In this document: piece after piece, positions 49,201 through 62,261 of the stretch
How the letters are laid out: every line of letters starts with the position of its first letter
How positions within the stretch are numbered: the stretch's first letter is position 1
From: Dipetalonema caudispina
Taxonomy: Eukaryota; Nematoda; Chromadorea; Rhabditida; Onchocercidae
Assembly (NCBI GenBank): GCA_013365325.1
Contig: JABVXV010000008.1
Coordinates: forward strand, 558,001-622,000
DNA length: 64,000 nt
Reading direction: 5' to 3'
Made by a program: the position numbers and the translations under genes
The notes under the pieces: model-generated
What the model saw: the letters and a program-made list of their open reading frames with translations, nothing else
Databases searched by the model: none
Told to the model about the DNA's origin: nothing

Positions 49201-52200
49201 AAGAGCTCCAACCTATTAATTATATGAGATGAATACACTGATCCGTTTCGTACAAAGTAATTTGTAACGTTTAAGTTCTCTGTGAACATCCGCTTAAAAC
49301 GTTTGGGGTTTTGGAAGGCGGACAAATAATGTTGGAAGGACAGATGGGCGCTTATGACTATGCGCAATATATATCGGAAGTGGAAGAAGGTCGTTCGATT
49401 GCATTTCAGTGTAAAAAAGGATTTGTGTTGCTCGGATCACCAAAAGTAATTTCTTTACCATTTTCATAACATTCATTGTATAACTGCTTTTTGAAATCAT
49501 TATGAGTGTAAATTTAAATTGGATGAAATCTGTGCAAATTTGATTTCTTAAACAGTTAAAGTTTGTCATTTTTCATTTCATGTTAGAACCGCCTTTGTAG
49601 GCAACATGTGTCAATGGGAATTGGATGCCAAGAAAGAAACCAAAATGTGTGTCACAAACTCATCCGATGATGGAAGGACAGATTTCTTGGATGCGACGTC
49701 GCCGTTCCGTTGAGTGTGAACCGATTTTAGTTGATTATAGTCGGAAAATTGTTGTCACGAAAGGTAATGACAATCCAACTGAAATTATGGTTCGTTTCAA
49801 ATAGTCTTTTTGACACTTTTTTTCATTTTAGTGTACTTCCAATATTTCGTTTTGTTGTGTACTTTTTTCTCAATTCATTTCGATTGTAAAGATCCAAAAA
49901 TTTTAATTCTCATCAATTTCTTCTGATTTCGATTGCAACTTAGACGAAAACTTTCTCTTCTGTGTGTATGAAAAAGATAAATTGAAATCGACGAGGTTGC
50001 TATTAATTTTAATTAAGAGTTATCGAACGCTGTTTAGGTAATATGTTCCGAAGGTTTTCACTTTAAAAACGCATGGGCAGATGGAATTGCATTTTGCAGA
50101 AATGGACGGTGGATGCCAGAAATTCCTGACTGCATTCCTGGTGAGCATAGTATTTCTTCCAGATATTTTCCAGACACACAAACCGATTTTTCTACTACTT
50201 GCTATTTTACGGGATAATAGAATTTGGCAGAGTTCTCAAATTCATAAATAATTTTGCAGATGATTGCCGAATACCGATACGCAATCACGTCTTCTTCCTT
50301 GATGTACGATCAGAACGAATCTTGCAGTCAGGTGATCTTATGCAACACGGTGGTGGAGCAAGGATGGTTTGCTTACGTGGTTATGAACTGCATGGAAATG
50401 ATAAATTTGAATGCAATCATGGGGTGTTTATTCAGCAAATCGGTCACTGTAGGCCAAGTATGGCTTTCATTTTTGTTCTTTATTATGCTTTATATATGCT
50501 TTCAAAAAACAGTTATTATGCTTTCAGCATGATAACTGTTTAGCATGAAACAAGAAATAAATCAGTAGTTAACTAACATATAGTAAATATTTTGATAAAT
50601 TAGTTTTTCCTGCAGAACACTGCAAACTGGAAACGGGTGAAGGTAACAAATACAACTCTAATAAGACAGAACTGCATCACAATGAAGAAATTGATATGAT
50701 ATGTGAAACGAACGTTATTCGGTTAAAATGTCGTTTTGGTGAAATACAGCCAAATTTTGGGTGCACCGATGATGGTTGGTTTTATTTGATATTAAAATTG
50801 ATTGATATTTTCTTGCTGTTGTATTTGAATTTATTTAATTCTGATCAGAAACAGGTTATAGTCTAACTGAAATTAGAGACCTAAAAGTAGCTTAACTTTA
50901 AACTGCTAATTCAAGGAGAAAGAGTATCTTTAATTTTTAATTCAAGAAAAGAGTATTTGTGGTATTTAATATCAAAAATTGTTTTCAAAGATGTACTGGA
51001 TCATTTTCAAAGCTTCAGAATCACCATCAGCATCATGTCATCGTCCGAACGATGATCAACCATTTGTTGCATATCGTACAACAAATATCAGTGGTCGTCC
51101 AGCTCGCCTGGATATGAGCGTACAACAGGCCACTTTCCCCAAAAATACCATAATTCAGTATATCTGTGTGAACAATGAAGATAAAATTAAAGCGAATGCT
51201 ATCGAATGTCGGAATGGTGAATGGTTCACACGTCTTCTGCCTTGTGGTAAGTCTGATAATTTTTGTTAATTCAGTTATGCATTTTTTACAATACTTAGAC
51301 CGTACAAATTATAATATGGAGGGAAAAAAAGTTGTCAGAATCAAAAATAGCTGCCTGTTAGCGTAACTTTGCTTGGTGCTAGTGCGAATGTTCATTTGAT
51401 ATGACGGAACAAATCATTAAAACTTGATAAGATCGAACCTTTAAGACTATAATCAATGCTGAAGCCTTAGGGAAGATGATCAAAGCTCTCACAAACCATG
51501 CACTAAATTCTGATTCCTTTTCAAACTTTTGAAAAAAGTTCCCTAGGGCTTCAGCACTGTTCAATATGATCATCTTTTGCACGCAGAGATGTATCACATG
51601 TCAGCTACCTTTGAGTGGGAAATCTAGCATGGAAAATATTAGCAGCTGGAAACAATCCATGATTATAGTCTTAAAGGTAATATTTATTGTGCAAATATTT
51701 AACACTTCAGTTTTATTCCTTTGCGAAAAAATTGTTGAATCTGGACGAACTTTCGGTAACTCTCTGTATTTATTTGTTGGGATTTATAAAATTTGAAAAA
51801 ATTGAGAGATTTAAAAAATTTCTCCGAAACTTTCGTAATATCAGTTCTCATCAAATCATATCTGTCTTTCGAATTTTACTTACTTGAATTGAATAAAAAG
51901 TGTTGCTCTTGCAGTAAAAGCGTCTGCAGCTGCGTTTGTCACGCAGTCCGATGGAATGTGCAACATACCTAACCTTGCTTCCTCCTACAAAATTCTTAAC
52001 ATCAAAAATTCTCATATTTCAACAAAGTCACGCTTTGCTCGTGGAACTACTTTGAAGGTTTTTCTAATTTTTAAAAAAGTTCGTGAAATTATATGGAGGG
52101 TGAATATTCCTTAACACAAATTTCTTAGTTCGAATTTTGTAACATCAGTTCCTTCATCAAATTACAGCTGATCAACTGGAAAATGAGTAATTCAAAACCT

Positions 52201-55200
52201 CGATTTGTATTAGTGCTTTTGCTATTTTTATTACTGTTATCAGATGGTTAGAATTGCTGCTTATAGTTTTGAAGAATAGCTTCAAATTTTTTAGAAGTAA
52301 ACTTTTGCAATCAAGTTCAGATAGGCTGTGCTGTGGGGTTTCTGATAGAAGAAGCTAGGACAATGGTGATGCGCTGTCGTAGAGGCAAATGGGTCACCGC
52401 TGGTATGCTGCATTGTTATTCAGGTTGGAAAACTGTTGTACGGTATAATAATTAGCAAAATTTCGGCATCATAACAAATCTACGGTATAATAATTAGCAA
52501 AATTTCGGCATCATAACAAATCTATTTTAACATTGCTAAGAATATCGGTACACACCGATATAAAACCTTTTATGAAACTTCCGAAAGGATATATTTTAAA
52601 AATTATGATTATTTACTGTACACTATGCTGTAGTAATCACTAAGCAGGATAGATCAATTGGAATGATTCAATCAATGATGCCACACGGTCTTTATGAAGC
52701 TAAGACATATGAGACGCGCTATACTAAATTATTGTAATATTCTTGGAATGTGAACCGTCATATTAATGAAGAATTTCAGTTCGCTCTTTCTAAAGTATAG
52801 ATGTGTAGCCATTCCTGAAATTATTACCTGTTTACCCACCAAACTTAAACTAAGAGCAATTCATGTTTGACCTCATTAAATTGCACTAATTACAGATGCA
52901 CATTCATGCGAATATCGAATGAATGAGAGATCGCATTTAATCGCTTTTTCTGCCAAACACAGGCAACAGATTACCTTTAATCAGAGATTTGTTGGTAAGT
53001 TCTTTAGTTGCTTCTAGGATTTCAGAAATTTTCTGTCCAATTTTCATTCTTGTATTGCTCTCTCCTTTTCTTATAAGTTTCCAGCGAATTATAATTTTTA
53101 ATGATTTACAGACGGCACAGAGCTAATCTTCTCGTGTCAAGAGTATGGCATGCAACAGTTTATGGGAAACGCTGTTACCACATGCAGAGGAGGCACATGG
53201 GTGCCGAAAATACCCAAATGTATCACATTGGATCCAAGCAACGAAAATGGTTGGCGATACTTTGATTGACCTTAAACTCATACTGTCCTGCCAGTACTGA
53301 GAGTTTATGAGAAAGTTGTTTTTACAGAAGCTTATTATATCAGCCGTTACGCTTCATCGTTATCTTCTGTTTTCTATGAATTTACAAGGACTCCAGTCTC
53401 CTGCTGTGTAATAAAATTCAGAATTTTGAATTCCGTCAGATGGCGCGCCACCAATAAATTTGGAATTAGAACGAGGCTTGCATACAGTGACACCACGAGG
53501 ACACCTTGTGGTGAACATATCAACAACGCTACGACTTCAATGTTTATTTCCTCGAAAAAAAGGACAGCCCAGATGGGAAGTTTCCACAACGTACCGTAAA
53601 TATCCACAATCATGGGTTGAAATCGACTTGCCTGGAAAACCTGGCATGGATGCCTACGAGGTAATTTTTAGCACCATGAAAGCTTTCAGCTTTCTTTAAT
53701 TTTGATGTAACAATTTCAGCTAGTTTCGAAATAATAATGGTAATTTTTTGTAGTTGACTGTAACAGCAGCACGTCCTGAAGATGGAGGATTTTTCCACTG
53801 TGTTCTTCCAAGTGGACACCGAAATACTGTCAAAATCATTGTGAAAGGTTAATATTTAGCTTCAATATCTTTGAACGGCGAGAAAAAATGTCTTGCATAC
53901 CATAAGAATGTGTATATAAAAATCGTCAAAAAAGATAAAATCAAAATAATTTATTACAGATCAGAAATGCGTATTATTTACAAATTCAACAAGTTTACAA
54001 ATTTTCTACACAAGTCCTCATTTATTCATTGGAACAGTTGCACAGTTTTCATGTGGAAGCGGTTTTTATGTTGACGGGCCACTTTCATCAACGTGTCTGA
54101 GTTCGGGGAAATGGTCTCATACCTTGCCAAAATGTCGAGGTACGATGGACTTTAATAGCAACAATAATTCTTACAACTTACTGGCGCACTTCGCCAGTAG
54201 CTCAAAACATGAAAACATCAGCTGGATCGCGAGTGAAACACACTGCGAACAATAAATGAGCTGTATTTAGCATTGGGGCTTTGTTCCTCATATCTTCGAA
54301 AACGCTTATTGCATGTAGTAACTGTTTGTATCTGCTTGAAATCAAATTCTTTTCGAAGAAAAAAATCGCTATTACAATTTAAACGGAATGAATTTTCGCA
54401 CGACATTTTTTGTAGCATTGCAGTGTCCACCATTGGTGATCACGGATTTCGAAATGAAAGCAGTGGTTACAACATTCAAGGTTGGAGGCATTGCACGGTT
54501 CTCTTGTTCACTAACACATTTTCTGGACGGGAATCGTACATTACAATGTCTTCCACACGGTGAATGGTCAGGAATTGTACCGCAATGTAAAAGTAAGTTT
54601 CTTAATTACTGCATACAAAAGTGTTTTATATTTCTTTTTGGCACTTTTAAACTAGATTTACAATTTTTATCAATTATATTTATTTTGTCATTTGTGCCTT
54701 TATAAATTCATTTGATTCCCCTATTTAATGATATATTTCTTCACTATCAATTTAATCTTACTTTATTTTAAGGTGTGAAATGTCAAACACCGGAAGTGCC
54801 AAGGAATGGTGCAATAGTTGGAGAGATGAAGGATGAATATAACGTACGAGAAGTGGTTGTATTTGAATGCAGACGTGGTTATATGTTAACTGGTATCGAT
54901 TACAGCGTATGTCAAGCAAATGGTAACTGGACTTCTGTCGACGTAAAATGTATGCTTTAGAGATTTAGTTCAATAAAAAAGGCGTCCTTTCTATCGAAAT
55001 TCTAATAAATATCTCTTTAACAATTCATGGGGTAGCCAGCTGATCACAGAACAAACTCATAAATCCTGACGAGTGGATAAAAAACTAAACAGTTCACGAC
55101 TAAGCTAGAAAAACCAGTACAAAAAGAACGACAGAATTTTTCAGGTATACCAATCTGTCGTTTTCCTGGAAAACCTGAACAAGGAGACAGTACCTCATCA

Positions 55201-55371
55201 GCTAAACCATATTATCTCGTTGGAGAGAAAGTGGTATACTACTGTACTTCTACAGAATACCGCCTGGATTCGGAAAATGTACTCGAATGCATGTCTTCTG
55301 GAAAATGGAATCGAAAAGTTCCAAAATGTGTATCTGTGGAAAAAAACCATATTAATCAGCAAAAAATATAA
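46054..55371 (+). CDS. secreted WAP / multi-CCP (sushi) / Ig protein, LEV-9- and Hikaru genki-like
   Basis: 24 exons, about 1360 residues: 46054-46252, 46496-46678, 46870-47073, 47229-47402, 47507-47680, 47827-48000, 48325-48504, 48685-48867, 49276-49445, 49601-49789, 50038-50140, 50260-50457, 50616-50774, 51013-51246, 51915-52057, 52321-52423, 52896-52994, 53112-53249, 53440-53660, 53754-53847, 53960-54139, 54416-54592, 54773-54949, 55145-55371. A signal peptide ([17 protein letters not shown]) precedes an eight-Cys WAP-like module. Fourteen CCP-like modules follow, then an Ig-like module (about 1003-1107) and four more CCPs. Most are single phase-1 exons; four CCPs and the Ig are split over two or share exons. 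There is no transmembrane segment. WAP plus CCPs recalls C. elegans LEV-9, and Ig plus CCPs recalls Hikaru genki; both are synaptic-cleft proteins. An extracellular scaffold role is inferred. Intron 7 needs a GC donor, and several acceptors are AAG. Confidence 0.85.
49694..49705 (+). other. furin-type tetrabasic site RRRR|S in the CCP protein
   Basis: Four arginine codons in a row (about residues 579-582), followed by Ser, sit in the linker between the last Cys of CCP 8 and the first Cys of CCP 9. A proprotein convertase cutting here would release an N-terminal fragment made of WAP plus exactly eight CCPs. Cleavage is inferred, not shown. Confidence 0.65.
52440..52523. repeat. perfect 42-bp tandem duplication
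   Basis: Two exact, adjacent copies of a 42-bp unit that begins ACGGTATAAT and ends AACAAATCT. They lie in an intron of the CCP protein and look like a recent duplication. Confidence 0.9.
53440..53847 (+). other. Ig-like module of the CCP protein (exons 19-20)
   Basis: The first Cys is in [21 protein letters not shown], and the Trp after it fits an Ig fold. The second half has the hallmark [21 protein letters not shown] (D-x-G-x-[FY]-x-C). The module is split by an intron at 53661-53753. It is the only Ig module in the protein. Confidence 0.75.
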
Positions 55372-55764
55372 AAATCAAACAAGCGATACGTTCAATGGAA
55401 AGGCATCGGTACAAAACTTGAGCACAAAAAATGCGGAATTATTCTCGTATAATAAATACAATTTAGAAATCTGCAAATAAAGTCCCATGTTTATAGACTG
55501 AGGTAAGGACGTGGTACGAATTGAGGAGGATTTTGGATTGGATACCTGAAAGGTTGTGGACACCGAAGGTACCTTTTCCTTGAATTATGCTTAACGATGA
55601 AAAGGCTTTGCTGGAATGAAAAAACATGCTTTTCAATAAAATGCTTGAACGGATAAAAATGAAAGCTGGAGTTTTTTTTTAAGTAAAATTCCAATCATTA
55701 CTAAGAATCAAAATAAAAGAATTGTGTAATAAAAGAAAATCTGAAGCTATCCAAAAAACCTGAA
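55372..55764. terminator. convergent 3' region of the CCP protein and GMP reductase, with AATAAA signals
   Basis: About 390 bp between facing stop codons. Two AATAAA motifs on the plus strand (55451-55456 and 55476-55481) lie 80-110 nt after the CCP-protein stop and are the likely polyadenylation signals. A minus-strand proline-rich open frame (55491-55600) has no convincing splice partner. Confidence 0.5.
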
Positions 55765-57954
<2,190 letters not shown>

Positions 57955-60638
57955 TCTGTAAATCTACTAAAGATTACTTCACCAAGATTACTACTAAGTA
58001 TGACTTGAACATATACACTTACTCTGATGACTTTATGACTAATTCTCTCTAACATCAGATCATCACCTTACATATTACATTGTGATTGATATCATAATGA
58101 TCTAAAATGAAGATATGGGAGAAATAACACATGACTGATCAACCCTTACCTTTACTGAATTTGAACGTACTCTTCATGAATCTATATGTAATGGTATAAT
58201 AGCTACTCAGAATGAAGATTTTGCTAAATAGACTACAATTTAACTTTTATTTCTGCAATAATACATAATACTTACTAGCCTAGTAGTATTTAAAATCACT
58301 AAGTAACAATGCAAGAGTCAAAAACAACGAAAGAAATTAGCGAATTTAGTAATTAATAAAGACAGTATTAAATTTTCGAATGGTAACGTCACGATTTCTT
58401 AAAAATTACCGCCGATAAAGCAATAAAATCCTACGGAATGAGATGTTGAGAAGATTTAGATATTGTAGAGAAATATTAACGAAGATAGAGCAATTACACT
58501 TTCATTAGTAATCCACCAGCTGAGAACCTCCATACCACCGATCGTACTACAAATCCGAATTTTGTCAACAATTGAAATGAAACGAAACAGTCAAACGTCT
58601 ATGAAAATTTATTGGTATCACAACTTGAAATTTTTGAATGTATCTTTTTAAGTAGAGTTCAAGTTTGAAGATCGGATGGAATTTGAATTTGAGAACTTTA
58701 ATTTTAAATGAGATTCGAGCCTTCAACTTTGAATGAACTTCAAATTTGCAAACTTAAAGTTGCAAAGAGAACCCAAATATACTGTTTTATAGCGTGAATC
58801 TAATTGAATGTTGTGAGTTTAAAACTTACTCGAAATTTTAAAATTACTACTGGTAGGACAACGAATTAAGAATGGAATTATGACTAGGAAATGCCTTTTT
58901 CTAGCTGCAAAGCCCTTAAATTGTCCAACCTGTTGTAAAGATGCGAAGGTGAACAGAACGATGGATTCGATTATTGGTGGTAATTGCTTTCTTTTCAGGC
59001 AAAGATTTATCAAAAATAATATGCAGGTAACATCAAACAAAGGTCAACGGTCATATGTAATTATATCTTATTCCACGCTTCAACAATATTGTCTCTTGCT
59101 AATGATGGCTTATCACATAATTATTGTAGAAACGTCTTGAAAGAGTTCAGCGCATTCATAAACAATAACGCCTAGTCACAGATAGTGCAATAGGTGATCG
59201 TTGTAAGACAGATCTCAAACTAATTTACAAAAGATACAATGTGTATCTGTTCCTTTTGTTTTATTATCATTAGCACTCGTTAAATTTATCTGCAAACCCT
59301 GAAATAAATTTTGAGTTTCTAATAATAAGAAAATGAAGAAGTCAAGAAGGAATCAAAACTCTTGTTTGCGTAATAAAGTGTGGAAGAAATTACGTAGGGT
59401 TTTACGTTGCATACGATGCAGTAAACGTGAAAACTAGTCTGTGTAAGATATCATTACAATAATCCTTTGTAATGATAGTTTTCAGAAAAAGTGAAACGAA
59501 CGCTAGATAAGGAAATAGTGAACCAAAATAGAAAAACGGATATTACGAGATCTCAAAGGATTCTTCGCTTCTGTGGATGGATAAGTTTCATACTTAAGAT
59601 CTTAGGCTAGAAAAGCAACAAAAATGTTTTATGGAAGGGAATATTAGTTGGTTCCTGGCGAAATAGTCTAAATTAACTGACTAATTAAATTATTAGCTAT
59701 GTCCAAATGTACTTATTTATCTATTTATTTACTTGCATTGAATTCTTGAAAAATTCCATTGCTTGAGAAAAGACTTGTAAAAAAAATTTTATTTTCTGAT
59801 AAATAAAATGGACATCATGAGATCATCAATAGGAGGAACACAAAGAAACCTCTAGTGTTTTGAAATAGTTTAAATAAAAAGAAAATAAATAAATTCACAC
59901 TGCACATCAAAGGATAAGACCGCCTTGGTAAACTGCCAGGAATTTGTACAGGCAATAGACCTGCGACAAAATGGGAGAAAATTTTTTGCCCTACTTTTTT
60001 ACAGGAATTCTTGAAGATAGTAATTATTCCGACATGTTACACTGAGGGATGTTATCGTTTCTTCTTGTCTTCCACAGTTTAATTCAGCCATATCAGGACT
60101 AATTGTGGTAAGGTTTGAAGACTGCTTCATTTATCTGCTGTAGATCTGGTGACATCTGTTACTTATTACTTGCCTCCCTTTTATCACAGTGACCAGTTGA
60201 AATAAGGGTAATATTCTGGTCCGTTTAGTTTTCAGAAGATCAACGAATTTGCTTTGACATGTCACTCATTTTAATCAAACTTTCCGTTAGGCACTTCATG
60301 ATAAGTCATACTTCCTCAATACTCCGGATAGAAATCAATATTGATCCCGGAAATATCTGCTGCCAAGAGCTGATAACTGTAGCAAGGTTAACTTATTGCT
60401 AAAAAAGCAGCACTAATTTTAAGAAAAGTTTTCATAGTTCACAGATAGCAAATTGAGCAATACAAACAACAGGGTTAATTAGTCGGATAACTTTCTCAAG
60501 GGTATTATCGGATAAGATATCACAGTTGTTGTAAGCTGTTGTAAGACTGTTCCATTCTAAATGATAAAAATGGAGCTAATTATTTGTTGAAATGATAAGC
60601 TAGAAGAATTTATTTACAAGCAAGATAAGAAAGACAGA
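57955..60638. other. intergenic interval between the bHLH gene and GMP reductase
   Basis: About 2.7 kb. Overlapping open frames near 58819-59140 on both strands resemble nothing and lack partner exons. It should hold the GMP reductase promoter and the bHLH 3' UTR. Confidence 0.5.
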
Positions 60639-62261
60639 TCATCGCGGTTTATTTAACAATTCTGCTAAGCAATCAATATATTGCTGTGCCATTTGCAGAG
60701 TTTCGAATTTCGACAATCTTCGACCAGTACCTACCGATGGTAGCACGGTTCGTAGCTAAAACAAAAAGAGTTTGAGGAAAAATTTTCGGGTAGGGTAGTT
60801 TGAAGATAAGTTATTTGTAAACATAATCTACATTGCTACTATTTCTTCAGTCATACAGGTTAATATAAGCGGTATCGTCTGAATGTGACAAATGCATTTT
60901 AACTGATCACTTCCCATTATACTAATATGAAGTAATATTCTGTGTTTGGATTGAAAATGGAAGAGAAAGTCAAATCAGTAAATCACGAGAACATCGAATA
61001 TAATTTTTTTCACATCTGTCGGATTCGTCGAAGCCTATAGTTCCAGATAAAATGTGATCAATACGATTTTTAAAAAAGATTATCTCTCATCCATTTGATC
61101 CTATAATCTCGCCTATTTTCACTCATTTTTCATATTTTTGAGCTTTCTGATTGCCTGTACTTTCCATTGAGCTATAGGATAAATAATGAATTTACCCTAT
61201 CAAATGCATCATTCAAATTATTCATCCGTCGTCGTTCACGAGCATTCGCTGCTTGACGTCGCATACGTAACAATTGTGGGCTAGGTGTTTTGTATCGTCG
61301 AGTTCCACCCTTATTTTTCCGCGGTATTTTTATTTCCAACTGTTCCATTTCCTTCTCTTTCTGAATATAACTGAAATACTCATTTATTTTCGTAAATCCT
61401 ACATCCCTTACTTCTATTAAAGCACGTTATTTATAAACAGTAACTTTACCCGTTAATCATTTGACATATTATTAATAATGATAATTAGAAGAAAGCTAAT
61501 GTAAAATTAATGGAAAATGATGCATAAGCGAGAAAACTGAGTAATAGTTCTCTGTTATGAATTCTTGAATGGCAACAACACTTAAGTTTATTTCAGTTCG
61601 TCATAGAAGACAACTTTTTTTCAGGTTAACTTATAAAACTTCTGCACTACACTTCATTAAAGTAGTAATTAGACGTTAAAAAGTATGAATAATTAAGCAG
61701 TCCCTTTCGACAAAACATTTTGGTCCAATGGATTACTTAGTATTGGAATAAGATTATACAAAATACATTCGCAAATATTAGGGACTGATTTCTGCATGAA
61801 AGTAAAATTCTTGTGTTTCATTGTTAAATAAAATCATAAATGACGTCGTATCTGAATATTGTACGTGTTGCTACATGTTCACTATTCTCAATAAATCAAC
61901 GATTAAAAAAATAATCATGGAATATTCAAGCATATCTATGGTTCGAGAATGATAAAAAGATATTTGTGGTAAAATTTTGCAATTTTTTGGAAATACAGGC
62001 TTACTTTTGATTCCAGCAAAAATTCTCATCGGATTGATCACAGCGTGTGCATGATTGATTAACATAACTAGCAGTTGTAGCGATAGTTGTAATATCAGCA
62101 GATTTCTTGATAGGTGCAGTTGTTGATGATGTATAGTAGTGTTGCTGCCAATTTGCTGATAACGTCGAAGAGGAGGACATTTCCAACAGCAAATCGGTAA
62201 TTGTCATTAGCAAACTCCTATCACTAAAATGTATAGAAGAGCCATATGTCATCTCATGCAA
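60639..62261 (-). CDS. lin-32: Atonal-family bHLH transcription factor (LIN-32 type)
   Basis: Three exons, 62005-62261, 61196-61370 and 60639-60755, give 182 residues (C. elegans LIN-32 is about 142). The proneural factor binds E-boxes as a heterodimer and specifies sensory neurons. The basic region and helix 1 are [21 protein letters not shown], ending at the exon edge. The loop and helix 2 are [20 protein letters not shown] with [23 protein letters not shown] is typical of the Atonal group. The N-terminal 120 residues are Ser/Thr-rich and not conserved. The exon-2 acceptor is the upstream of two TTTCAG-like sites, because only it keeps phase with the AA|GTAAGC donor. Start at 62261 or at the next Met three codons in. 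Confidence 0.92.

Noticed and set aside
55145..55371. Last CCP exon as a separate gene, because 54960 offers a stop right after CCP 17
   Set aside because: The T|GTATGC donor and TTTCAG acceptor rebuild the last Cys codon of CCP 17 and lead in phase into a complete CCP 18.
58819..59140. Overlapping plus and minus open frames of 73-86 codons
   Set aside because: Hydrophobic, low-information translations typical of AT-rich noncoding DNA, with no splice partners.
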